DNA of 7,106 bases, taken from positions 1 through 7,106 of the forward strand of contig JAEEUY010000114.1 in NCBI GenBank assembly GCA_016290715.1. Reading direction: 5' to 3'. The stretch is from Bacteroidales bacterium. Its GTDB lineage: Bacteria; Bacteroidota; Bacteroidia; Bacteroidales; WCHB1-69. Every line of letters begins with the position of its first letter. Position 1 is the first letter of the stretch. The notes beneath the pieces are model-generated. The model made no database searches. It saw nothing but the letters and a program-made list of their open reading frames with translations, and was not told where the DNA came from. The position numbers were made by a program, and so were the translations under genes. Positions 1 through 6,355 of the stretch are shown here, one piece after another.

Positions 1-1041
1 ACCAAGAATGGGACGCTCTTCAATCATGCCGAATGCTGAATTCCAACGGTTTAACCTTTCCACATTAGAGGCATCGGTGCTGATATTGGAGATGGACTGC
101 AAGTGTTCCACAAAATTCCCCGAAGAATCCTGACTGTTGCGCGACATGGTGTATAGGATTTCTGTTGAAAAAGCCATAAAAAGAGCGACGACAATGGCCA
201 AAATGGAGATAAACCATGTGAATCTTATCCGCAATTTCACTACCACCCAAATACCCATGGCTCCCACCAAACTCAACCATGCCGCACGACTGAATGAGAG
301 ATAGAATCCCACTAAAAGAATACCCAAAATCACCCCCAGAAGCAGCTTTGCCTTGCGACTAATTTCCGGCAGAAAAATAAAACCCGTAACAATCGGAATA
401 AATAATGCCAACACAGCTCCATAAGCAGTGTGATCGTTATAATAGGGCGACATGATCCAATGGGCAATATGCTCATCAAAACCAACCATGGCATGCTTCA
501 CGGTAGTGATGACAACCACGCAAGCCAAAGCAGCGGCATAACAGACAAAATATCGCACCCAATTTCCCAATTTATTATCCATCAAATGAATAACCATAAA
601 ATAGGAAGAAACAATAAACCATATTTTGGATATCCAGAACTTGAAAGAAACCACTGGAATCTCGCTCGTGATGCAAGTGATGAACATCCATAGCAAATAG
701 GCGAAGATGGCTATGGTGATGGGATGTTTTAACAAATCCCGCCTGATGGACAAGTCATAGCACACCCTGCATAGAAACAACAGTGTCAAAGCAATCATCA
801 GCAACTCGGCAGGAAGCGACAACCCTATATTGATTCTCTCGTCTTCCAACTGGAAAGAGAATGGGGTTACTATCGCCAACAGATACATGGCCAGATCCAC
901 ACGGAAGACAAGCAGATAGGCGGCGACAGCCAACAAAGAAAGGATTGGCACGTACGGTATTTCGCGTGCGATGGCAACCGTGTTTACAAGCACAAACAGC
1001 AAACTGCCAACAATAACAATCCAATTCCTGTTTTTCAACAT
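1..1041 (-). CDS. O-antigen polymerase/ligase-family membrane protein, C-terminus cut by window edge
   Basis: Translating the minus strand from the ATG at 1041-1039 gives 347 uninterrupted residues to the window edge, so the C-terminus is missing. The protein is strongly hydrophobic, with about ten membrane segments (roughly residues 6-24, 30-46, 50-62, 76-93, 108-125, 136-153, 163-180, 207-224, 233-250, 255-269, 275-292). After them comes a soluble loop starting near residue 293. Motifs typical of the Wzy/WaaL (O-antigen ligase-like) family are visible: DHTAYGA at 203-209, SFSRAAWLSL at 249-258, and NVERLNRWNSAF...RPILG at 326-347. Family members polymerise or ligate undecaprenyl-linked glycans at the periplasmic face of the inner membrane. 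It lies 9 bp downstream of a Wzz-like gene, which favours a Wzy-type polymerase over a lipid-A-core ligase, but this sequence cannot separate the two. No Shine-Dalgarno is seen; the start is the first ATG after the upstream stop. Family assignment is confident, substrate unknown. Confidence 0.88.
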   Translation of the reverse strand, partial: MLKNRNWIVIVGSLLFVLVNTVAIAREIPYVPILSLLAVAAYLLVFRVDLAMYLLAIVTPFSFQLEDERINIGLSLPAELLMIALTLLFLCRVCYDLSIRRDLLKHPITIAIFAYLLWMFITCITSEIPVVSFKFWISKIWFIVSSYFMVIHLMDNKLGNWVRYFVCYAAALACVVVITTVKHAMVGFDEHIAHWIMSPYYNDHTAYGAVLALFIPIVTGFIFLPEISRKAKLLLGVILGILLVGFYLSFSRAAWLSLVGAMGIWVVVKLRIRFTWFISILAIVVALFMAFSTEILYTMSRNSQDSSGNFVEHLQSISNISTDASNVERLNRWNSAFGMIEERPILG

Positions 1042-1050
1042 GATTGCAGT

Positions 1051-2097
1051 TTATGATGCCATTTGCTCTGATTTGCGGCGGTTATCAGCCGAGGGAATGT
1101 CTTTCAAATTCTCTATCACAAGCAAAATGATGAGGGTTAGCAACAACGCCCCCACCCCGGAAACAGTCATCAAGATGGATTTTTTAGGATAACATTTCTT
1201 GTCAGCGACAATAGCTTTTTCAATGACGAACTTCGTAGGAATGTTGTTAGACATATCGGCCTGCACATTCAGGATTTGTTGTCTGCACAAAGCCTCATAG
1301 CGGCAGAAATTCTCTTGAACCTCCAAAAGGGCAGCACTTTTTGGCCCCCACTCTGCCAACTTTTTCATTTCCGCCTCCAAACGCTGCATTCCCGCCGTAT
1401 TTCCTTGGGCAACCGCAATCGCATATTGTTGGGTGGTTCTCTCCGATTGCGTGGAGAAATCGTAAACCCCATGTTGCATCACCACCTCCAATGAGTCGGC
1501 AATACGCGCCTGCTCCCGATGAATCTCATCCAAGTGATGCACCAACACATTATAGGAGGCTATTGCCCTTTCGTTTTCCACCTGATGTTTGAAAGAATCC
1601 AGCAAACAAACGACATCATTGGCAATCGTACAAGCCAATTGGGCATCCTTATCTTCAAAACTTATGGAAATAGCCCCATATTTGGTACGCTTCACCACCA
1701 ACGATTTTTCGAGATAATTATAAAGTTTCGTTTGCCAATAACGTTTTTGTGTATCCAAATCATAATGATTAATCAGATCATACTTTTGAATCAGAACGTC
1801 TTTAATTTCGCGGGAGTTTAGCAGTTGCATCATCTGTTCTGTTTCCTCTTCCATGGCATAGGCTTTCATATCAAGCCGCTCATTAACAGATTCTTCGGCA
1901 AGAATAATCTGGGAAACTGCATTGGTACGCGGCGCATAAATGATTGCTGTAGAGCGATAGTGCGGCGGGATAAGCGACCCCGCAACGTAAGCCAAGACGA
2001 CGGCGACGACAAAAACAACGGTCAGTATCAGCCAGTTTTTTGCAATAAAACGGATAAAATTAAAAGAACTGAATTTTTCGTGATTGTTTGCTTCCAT
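1051..2097 (-). CDS. Wzz-type polysaccharide chain-length determinant protein
   Basis: This 348-residue protein has the classic polysaccharide co-polymerase layout. It has a short cytoplasmic N-terminus, a membrane segment at about 21-43, a long periplasmic region rich in charged helix (about 44-305, coiled-coil-like at 175-275), and a second membrane segment at about 308-328 with a short cytoplasmic tail. The second segment is preceded by the family's proline-containing motif, here CYPKKS at 302-307, and by KFVIEKAIVADK (289-300), as in the GNVR/Wzz C-terminal region. There is no C-terminal Walker-type tyrosine kinase domain, so this is a stand-alone Wzz-like form and not a BY-kinase fusion. 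Such proteins oligomerise in the inner membrane and set the modal length of O-antigen or exopolysaccharide. It is first in the minus-strand unit, 9 bp before the polymerase-like gene, and divergent from the alcohol dehydrogenase. The start is the only ATG placed before the first membrane segment. The family is clear; which glycan it serves is not. Confidence 0.9.
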   Translation of the reverse strand: MEANNHEKFSSFNFIRFIAKNWLILTVVFVVAVVLAYVAGSLIPPHYRSTAIIYAPRTNAVSQIILAEESVNERLDMKAYAMEEETEQMMQLLNSREIKDVLIQKYDLINHYDLDTQKRYWQTKLYNYLEKSLVVKRTKYGAISISFEDKDAQLACTIANDVVCLLDSFKHQVENERAIASYNVLVHHLDEIHREQARIADSLEVVMQHGVYDFSTQSERTTQQYAIAVAQGNTAGMQRLEAEMKKLAEWGPKSAALLEVQENFCRYEALCRQQILNVQADMSNNIPTKFVIEKAIVADKKCYPKKSILMTVSGVGALLLTLIILLVIENLKDIPSADNRRKSEQMAS

Positions 2098-2264
2098 ATT
2101 GAAATGTAAAAATTAGAAAGAAAATAAACGCTAATCTGTTTTGTTTATTGCTTAAAATGAAAATGAAACAACAAATTCCCATAAATCCTCTTTTTTTATT
2201 GCACACCAAATACACTTTTTACCTATTTTTGCCGTTTGTTTGAAATTCAACATATAAATAAGTT
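2098..2264. other. AT-rich divergent intergenic region
   Basis: These 167 bases separate two divergent genes, so the promoters of both must lie here. A plus-strand -7 match is annotated separately. For the minus strand (Wzz gene) I find no perfect TAnnTTTG. The nearest are TGTATTTG (complement of 2207-2214, one mismatch, no TTTG upstream) and TACATTTC (complement of 2101-2108, too close to the start codon). An 8-base T run lies at about 2190-2197. An imperfectly centred palindrome TTGAAATTCAA at 2240-2250 sits where the plus-strand transcript should begin. No small ORF or RNA gene is recognisable. Confidence 0.6.
2198..2231 (+). promoter_or_regulatory. Putative Bacteroidota promoter for the alcohol dehydrogenase gene
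   Basis: TATTTTTG at 2224-2231 matches the Bacteroidota -7 consensus TAnnTTTG at every fixed position. The -33 element is weak: the best candidate is ATTG at 2198-2201, with a 22-base spacer instead of the usual 18-21. Transcription would start around 2236-2240, giving a leader of about 25-30 nt before the ATG at 2265. The -7 box is convincing by sequence; the -33 box is not. Confidence 0.5.
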
Positions 2265-3431
2265 ATGATTTACGATTTTTCTTTTCAAAACCCCACGCGC
2301 ATCCATTTCGGGAAAAGCGCGATGCAACATCTTGCGGAAGAACTGCAAAACTTCGGGCCCAACATTTTATTCATATATGGCAAAAACTCCATCAAGAAAA
2401 TCGGACTTTACGATGAAGTCATGCGCACGATGCAAGAATGCGGGAAAAAGGTGACAGAGTTGTCAGGCATCAACGCCAATCCCCGCTACAGCCAGCTATT
2501 GGAAGGAGCACGGCTGGTGCGCGAACACCATATTGACCTTATTTTAGCGGTTGGCGGGGGATCCGTCATCGATTGTGCCAAGGGGATTTCCGTATCAGCC
2601 TATTGCAAGGGGGATCCATGGACACGCTATTGGGAGAACAATGAGCCGGTGGACAACGATGTCGTTCCGGTGGGCACCATTCTCACGATGACGGGGACTG
2701 CCTCCGAGATGAATGCCGGCTCCGTCATCACCCATGAGGAGCGGAAACTCAAGAACGGTCGTGTTTTCCCGTTGTCGCTCGTCGCCCCAAAATTTTCCAT
2801 ACTCAATCCGGAATACACCTATAGTGTTCCCAAATACCAGATGGTAAGCGGCATTTTTGACATCTTTTCCCATCTCATGGAGCAATATTTTTCCGGAGAT
2901 GACGATTGTGTGAGCGACTACCTGCTTGAAGGAGACATGTTAGCCCTCATCAGTGCCACACGGAAAGCACTCCGCAACCCATACGATTATGAAGCACGCA
3001 GCAACATCATGTGGTGTTCCACCATGGGTCTCAATAAGATTCTTGCGCTCTCCAAAACCCAAGACTGGGAAGTACACATGATTGAGCACCAGCTGGGCGC
3101 TTACACGGATTGTGCACACGGCATTGGTTTAGCCATCATTTCCATCCCTTATTACCGTTACATATACAAATATGGACTGCACCGCTTTGTACGCTTTGCC
3201 CAACACATCTGGAACGTTAAGCCCGAAGGGAAAAGCGACGACGAAATCGCCCTTGAAGGAATCCAACGACTCAGCGACTTCATTGCGGAAATGGGCATTC
3301 CACAACATTTGCACGAAGTAGGAGCCACCCAAGAGATGCTTCCGCTGATTGCCGAATCCACCATCAAATGTGGCGGATATTATGTCCCCACCACCGAAGA
3401 TGTGCTGAAAATCCTGAACGATTGTTTTTAA
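2265..3431 (+). CDS. Iron-type alcohol dehydrogenase, YqhD/NAD(P)H-dependent butanol dehydrogenase class
   Basis: The 388-residue protein is the same size as E. coli YqhD and clostridial butanol dehydrogenases and belongs to the group III (iron-type) alcohol dehydrogenases. The N-terminal dinucleotide-binding half shows YGKNSIKK at 38-45 and GGGSVID at 97-103. The helical C-terminal half carries the four expected metal ligands: D199 and H203 in FDIFSH, H271 and H285 in the HMIEH...CAHG segment. The spacings (4 and 14 residues) are as in FucO and YqhD. These enzymes interconvert aldehydes and alcohols with NAD(P)H in the cytoplasm; YqhD-like members mostly detoxify or reduce short and medium-chain aldehydes. 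The active site looks intact. The gene stands alone, divergent from the Wzz gene, and the gene after it has its own promoter. Substrate is not predictable. Cofactor is probably NADPH by analogy with the class, which is inference. The ATG is preceded by no Shine-Dalgarno, as expected for this phylum. Confidence 0.93.
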   Translation: MIYDFSFQNPTRIHFGKSAMQHLAEELQNFGPNILFIYGKNSIKKIGLYDEVMRTMQECGKKVTELSGINANPRYSQLLEGARLVREHHIDLILAVGGGSVIDCAKGISVSAYCKGDPWTRYWENNEPVDNDVVPVGTILTMTGTASEMNAGSVITHEERKLKNGRVFPLSLVAPKFSILNPEYTYSVPKYQMVSGIFDIFSHLMEQYFSGDDDCVSDYLLEGDMLALISATRKALRNPYDYEARSNIMWCSTMGLNKILALSKTQDWEVHMIEHQLGAYTDCAHGIGLAIISIPYYRYIYKYGLHRFVRFAQHIWNVKPEGKSDDEIALEGIQRLSDFIAEMGIPQHLHEVGATQEMLPLIAESTIKCGGYYVPTTEDVLKILNDCF

Positions 3432-3432
3432 T

Positions 3433-3450
3433 GAAAAAAACAATTTTTTC
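3433..3450 (+). terminator. Possible weak A/T hairpin after the alcohol dehydrogenase gene
   Basis: Immediately after the stop codon, GAAAAAA (3433-3439) can pair with TTTTTTC (3444-3450) across a 4-base loop. The stem has one G-C pair only and the T run is its own 3' arm, so termination would be inefficient. It may just be A/T-rich spacer ahead of the next promoter. Confidence 0.2.
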
Positions 3451-3452
3451 TG

Positions 3453-3482
3453 TTTGTACATAAGGAAAAAACCGTACTTTTG
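3453..3482 (+). promoter_or_regulatory. Bacteroidota-type promoter of the panC-panD-gpmA-kamE unit
   Basis: TTTG at 3453-3456 and TACTTTTG at 3475-3482 match the Bacteroidota -33 (TTTG) and -7 (TAnnTTTG) elements at every fixed position, with an 18-base spacer. The expected transcript start is around 3487-3490, giving a leader of roughly 67-70 nt before the panC ATG at 3557. It is the strongest promoter-like sequence I see in the window and explains why panC and the genes behind it can be expressed independently of the upstream dehydrogenase. Confidence 0.72.
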
Positions 3483-3487
3483 CAAAC

Positions 3488-3505
3488 TTGGTTTTGAGAA
3501 ACCAA
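3488..3505 (+). repeat. Short inverted repeat (hairpin) at the start of the panC leader
   Basis: TTGGTTT (3488-3494) and AAACCAA (3499-3505) are perfect 7-base complements around a TGAG loop. The element begins about 6 bases after the -7 box, so it would lie at the very 5' end of the panC transcript. It could act as a 5' stabilising stem or as an operator overlapping the start point. No T run follows, so it is not a terminator. Confidence 0.45.
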
Positions 3506-3556
3506 AAAACTTACAACTACCTGAAATAAAAGTAAATACATAAAAATTACGGAATT

Positions 3557-4393
3557 ATGGTGTTGATACAAACTGTTGAAGAATTACGTGATGCCCTATT
3601 TAGAATCAAAAGTGTGGGCAAATCTATCGGGTTGGTTCCTACCATGGGAGCCCTGCATGAAGGCCATCTTTCTTTGATGAGACAAGCCCGTAAAGAGAAT
3701 CAGGTTACCGTATGCTCCATTTTTGTAAATCCTACACAGTTCAACAATCAAGAGGACTTGGAAAAATATCCACGCACATTGGATAAAGATTTGGAGTTGG
3801 TGGAGCCATACATAGATTTCGTTTTTGCCCCCACTGCGGAAGAGGTTTATCGCGAGCCAGCCACTGAGAAATATGATTTCGGCGCCTTGGAACAAGTGAT
3901 GGAAGGTCCAGCCCGACCAGGCCACTTCAATGGGGTCGGAATCATTGTCGGACGCTTGTTCAAATGGATTGAACCCGACAAAGCCTATTTCGGAGAGAAA
4001 GACTATCAACAGCTCATTATTATCAAAAACCTTGTAAAACAATTAAATATGGATATCCAAATTGTAGGATGTCCTATTGTGCGCGAGGCAAGCGGCTTGG
4101 CATTAAGCTCTCGCAACCAACGGCTCAGCGAAGAAGAGCGGCAAAAAGCGGCCAACATCTACCGTATCCTCAAGGAATCCACCTTGCTGGCGACCCCTAA
4201 TACTGAAGAAATCAAACATTTCGTAGAAATGGAAATCAACAAAATCGACATTCTTCGATTAGAATATTACGAGATTTCCGATGCAGAGACTCTACAGCCC
4301 ATCCGCAATTTGAATGAGGCAAAAATGGCGATTGGCTGTATCGCTGTTTATGCAGGGGATGTCAGACTAATTGATAATATCAGATATAAATAG
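3557..4393 (+). CDS. panC: Pantoate--beta-alanine ligase (pantothenate synthetase)
   Basis: PanC joins D-pantoate and beta-alanine with ATP, via a pantoyl-adenylate, to give pantothenate, the precursor of CoA. The 278-residue length is normal (E. coli about 283). Family landmarks are all present in order: PTMGALHEGH at 28-37, containing the HIGH-type nucleotide-binding histidines H34 and H37; FVNPTQF at 56-62; GPARPGHFNGV at 117-127; FGEKDYQQ at 145-152; and REASGLALSSRN at 176-187, the KMSKS-like loop. The start is the first ATG in frame and places the first motif at the usual distance from the N-terminus; no Shine-Dalgarno is visible. It leads a tight run of plus-strand genes, 20 bp ahead of panD, which supplies its beta-alanine. 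A good Bacteroidota promoter lies upstream. No panB or panE is present in the window, so pantoate must be made by genes elsewhere. Confidence 0.98.
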   Translation: MVLIQTVEELRDALFRIKSVGKSIGLVPTMGALHEGHLSLMRQARKENQVTVCSIFVNPTQFNNQEDLEKYPRTLDKDLELVEPYIDFVFAPTAEEVYREPATEKYDFGALEQVMEGPARPGHFNGVGIIVGRLFKWIEPDKAYFGEKDYQQLIIIKNLVKQLNMDIQIVGCPIVREASGLALSSRNQRLSEEERQKAANIYRILKESTLLATPNTEEIKHFVEMEINKIDILRLEYYEISDAETLQPIRNLNEAKMAIGCIAVYAGDVRLIDNIRYK

Positions 4394-4413
4394 TTGATTT
4401 TTAATAAGAAAAA

Positions 4414-4758
4414 ATGCAAATCGAATTATTAAAATCCAAAATTCATCAAGTAACCGTTACGGAAGCGAATCTCAATTACGTGGGCAGTATCACAATTGAC
4501 GAAACCCTTATGGAAGCGGCCAATCTTATTGAGAATGAAAAAGTACAGGTTTTGAATCTCAACAATGGTGAACGTTTGGAAACTTACGTCATCAAAGGCA
4601 GAAAAGATTCCGGAGTTATCTGCTTGAACGGTCCGGCCGCACGCAAGGCCGCTGTCGGCGATACGGTGGTCATCATCTCCTATTGCTCCATGGACTTTGA
4701 AGAAGCCAAGCAGTTCCACCCTACCATTATCTTTCCAAAAAACAACAAATTAAAATAA
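4414..4758 (+). CDS. panD: Aspartate 1-decarboxylase proenzyme (pyruvoyl-dependent)
   Basis: PanD decarboxylates L-aspartate to beta-alanine in the cytoplasm. The 114-residue proenzyme carries the self-processing site G24-S25 within NYVGSITID; cleavage there converts S25 into the catalytic pyruvoyl group of the alpha chain. Other residues known from E. coli PanD are at the same positions: K9, Y22, R54, T57 and Y58. The NGPAARKAAVGD segment (72-83) is also typical. It follows panC by 20 bp and precedes gpmA by 6 bp, so it should be co-transcribed with both. Pairing with panC provides both the beta-alanine and the ligase for pantothenate synthesis. The start matches the near-invariant family N-terminus. 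No alteration or truncation is seen. Confidence 0.98.
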   Translation: MQIELLKSKIHQVTVTEANLNYVGSITIDETLMEAANLIENEKVQVLNLNNGERLETYVIKGRKDSGVICLNGPAARKAAVGDTVVIISYCSMDFEEAKQFHPTIIFPKNNKLK

Positions 4759-4764
4759 AAAAAC

Positions 4765-5514
4765 ATGCATAGATTAGTTTTAATTCGCCACGGCGAAAGT
4801 GAATGGAATAAAGCCAACTTATTTACCGGATGGACCGATGTTGATCTTTCCGAAAAAGGACTGAAAGAAGCAGAAGAAGCTGGAAAAGCCTTGAAAGAAG
4901 CCGGATTTTGCTTTGAATATGCCTACACTTCTTATCTGAAACGTGCCATCAAAACCCTCAATATTGTATTGGAGCAGATGGATCTTCTTTGGATTCCAGT
5001 GGAAAAATCATGGCGGTTAAACGAAAAACACTATGGGGCACTTCAAGGATTCAATAAAGTTGAAATGGCTGAAAAGTACGGTGCTGACAAAATACTCTTA
5101 TGGCGAAGGAGTTACGATGTCCGTCCTGAAAGTCTCAGCGATGATGATGAACGGAATCCCGCCAACGACATCCGATACAAGAACATTGACAATCCGATGG
5201 CGAAACCCCACACCGAAGCCTTGTGCGATACCATCAACCGCATTGTCCCCTATTGGGAAAACACCATTTTCCCCAAATTGAAAGAGTGCCACGACATCGT
5301 CATCGCCGCCCACGGCAACAGCCTCCGAGGCATCATCAAATACCTGAAAAACATCTCCGATGAAGATATCGTCAACCTCAACCTGCCCACTGGCATTCCC
5401 TATATTTTTGAATTTGATGACAATATGAAATTAACCAAAGATTACTTCCTTGCTGATGAAGAAACGGTGAAAAAACTAATGGAAGCCGTGGCCAATCAGG
5501 GGAAAAAGAAATAA
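4765..5514 (+). CDS. gpmA: 2,3-bisphosphoglycerate-dependent phosphoglycerate mutase
   Basis: This 249-residue protein matches the length of cofactor-dependent phosphoglycerate mutases, which interconvert 3- and 2-phosphoglycerate in glycolysis and gluconeogenesis. The histidine-phosphatase fold motif RHGESEWN occupies 8-15, with H9 the phosphorylated histidine. R60 (in SYLKRAIKT), E87 (in LNEKHYGALQG) and H183 (in AAHGNSLRG) are the other expected active-site residues. The family tract NLFTGWTDVDLSEKG follows at 18-32. The usual LNKAET tract is FNKVEM here (96-101), a mild variation outside the catalytic residues. The gene starts 6 bp after panD and is followed 44 bp later by kamE with no clear terminator or promoter between, so it probably shares the panC transcript. 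Its link with CoA synthesis is only positional. The start is the ATG that gives the canonical short N-terminus. Confidence 0.97.
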   Translation: MHRLVLIRHGESEWNKANLFTGWTDVDLSEKGLKEAEEAGKALKEAGFCFEYAYTSYLKRAIKTLNIVLEQMDLLWIPVEKSWRLNEKHYGALQGFNKVEMAEKYGADKILLWRRSYDVRPESLSDDDERNPANDIRYKNIDNPMAKPHTEALCDTINRIVPYWENTIFPKLKECHDIVIAAHGNSLRGIIKYLKNISDEDIVNLNLPTGIPYIFEFDDNMKLTKDYFLADEETVKKLMEAVANQGKKK

Positions 5515-5558
5515 TTCTTCACACATCTTAATATTATTATTCATTAAAAATACAATAC

Positions 5559-6350
5559 ATGAGCGGCGGACTCTATTCAATGGATCAAAAAGATTTTGAC
5601 CAGACCCTTGATCTAACCAAAGTCAAACCTTACGGTGACACCATGAATGACGGTAAAACGCAACTGAGTTTTACTCTTCCTGTCCCTTGTGGCGACGAAG
5701 CGATTGAAGCAGCGAAACAGCTATTGAAGAAAATGGGATTTGAGAATCCACAAGTTGTTTATTACAAAGAACTTACAGAAGGATTCACTTTTTTCAACTG
5801 CTATGGTTCAACCGTACATACTGTCGATTACAGCACCATTCACGTGCCCAAAGTAGAATCTACTGTGATGAGCATGCAGGAAACCGACGACTTCATTAAA
5901 GAACACATCGGACGAAAAATCATCGCCATCGGTGCCAGCACGGGAACAGATGCCCATACCGTCGGTATTGATGCCATTATGAACATGAAAGGCTATGCTG
6001 GACATTATGGCATCGAACGTTACGAAATGTTTGAAGCACTCAATATGGGAAGCCAGGTGCCCAATGAGGAGTTTATTGCCAAGGCTATTGAATTAAAGGC
6101 CGACGTACTACTTGTTTCTCAAACGGTTACACAAAAAGATGTTCACATCAAAAATCTAACGGAATTGGTTGAAATGCTGGAAGCGGAAGGATTGCGCGAC
6201 AAAGTCATCTTGGTTTGCGGAGGCCCTCGTATCACACACGAGTTGGCCCAAGAATTAGGGTATGATGCCGGCTTCGGAATGAACTCCTACGCGGATGATG
6301 TGGCTTCCTACGTGGCACAAGAAATGGACAGACGACTTAACCACAAATAG
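5559..6350 (+). CDS. kamE: Lysine 5,6-aminomutase beta subunit (cobalamin- and PLP-binding)
   Basis: KamE with KamD forms the adenosylcobalamin/PLP-dependent mutase that moves the terminal amino group of D-lysine (or beta-lysine) to carbon 5, an early step of lysine fermentation to acetate and butyrate. The 263-residue length is typical. The N-terminal MSGGLYSMDQKDFDQTLDLT...YGDTMNDGK (1-33) is characteristic. The Rossmann-like cobalamin domain begins near 118 and shows D131-x-H133-x-x-G136, where H133 is the lower axial cobalt ligand. K144 in MNMKGYAGHYG is the lysine expected to form the internal aldimine with PLP. Further cobalamin-domain tracts are LLVSQTVTQKD (around 184-194) and the CGGPRI loop. 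All key residues are intact, so it should be functional if KamD is present. KamD is not adjacent: gpmA precedes it by 44 bp and a glycosyltransferase follows 5 bp after its stop. The start at 5559 is preferred over the ATG at 5580 because it yields the family N-terminus. Confidence 0.94.
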   Translation: MSGGLYSMDQKDFDQTLDLTKVKPYGDTMNDGKTQLSFTLPVPCGDEAIEAAKQLLKKMGFENPQVVYYKELTEGFTFFNCYGSTVHTVDYSTIHVPKVESTVMSMQETDDFIKEHIGRKIIAIGASTGTDAHTVGIDAIMNMKGYAGHYGIERYEMFEALNMGSQVPNEEFIAKAIELKADVLLVSQTVTQKDVHIKNLTELVEMLEAEGLRDKVILVCGGPRITHELAQELGYDAGFGMNSYADDVASYVAQEMDRRLNHK

Positions 6351-6355
6351 TCATC

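Noticed and set aside
755..1024. Open frames of 70-90 codons inside the polymerase gene (65-280 and 755-1024 minus strand, 430-693 plus strand)
   Set aside because: They lie in other frames of a continuous 347-residue membrane protein with clear family motifs; their translations are rich in Cys, His and Arg and show no recognisable domain.
1276..2109. A series of plus-strand open frames opposite the Wzz gene (1276-1494, 1341-1592, 1519-1821, 1825-2109)
   Set aside because: They are antisense to a well-supported Wzz protein, overlap each other in different frames, and have low-complexity, unrecognisable translations.
3431..3463. Ten-codon ORF (MKKTIFSVCT) whose ATG overlaps the dehydrogenase stop as TAATG
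   Set aside because: It is very short, A/T-driven, and runs into the -33 box of the panC promoter. Without conservation data it is best treated as chance.
3129..4042. Minus-strand open frames opposite the dehydrogenase and panC, including 118 and 148 codons
   Set aside because: Both overlap genes with intact catalytic motifs on the plus strand, and nothing in the translations resembles a known family. They are antisense shadows.
5503..5555. Short A/T inverted repeats around the gpmA stop (AAGAA-ATAA-TTCTT and TAATATTA)
   Set aside because: Arms are 4-5 bases of nearly pure A/T without a G/C stem or distinct T run, so they do not support a terminator.
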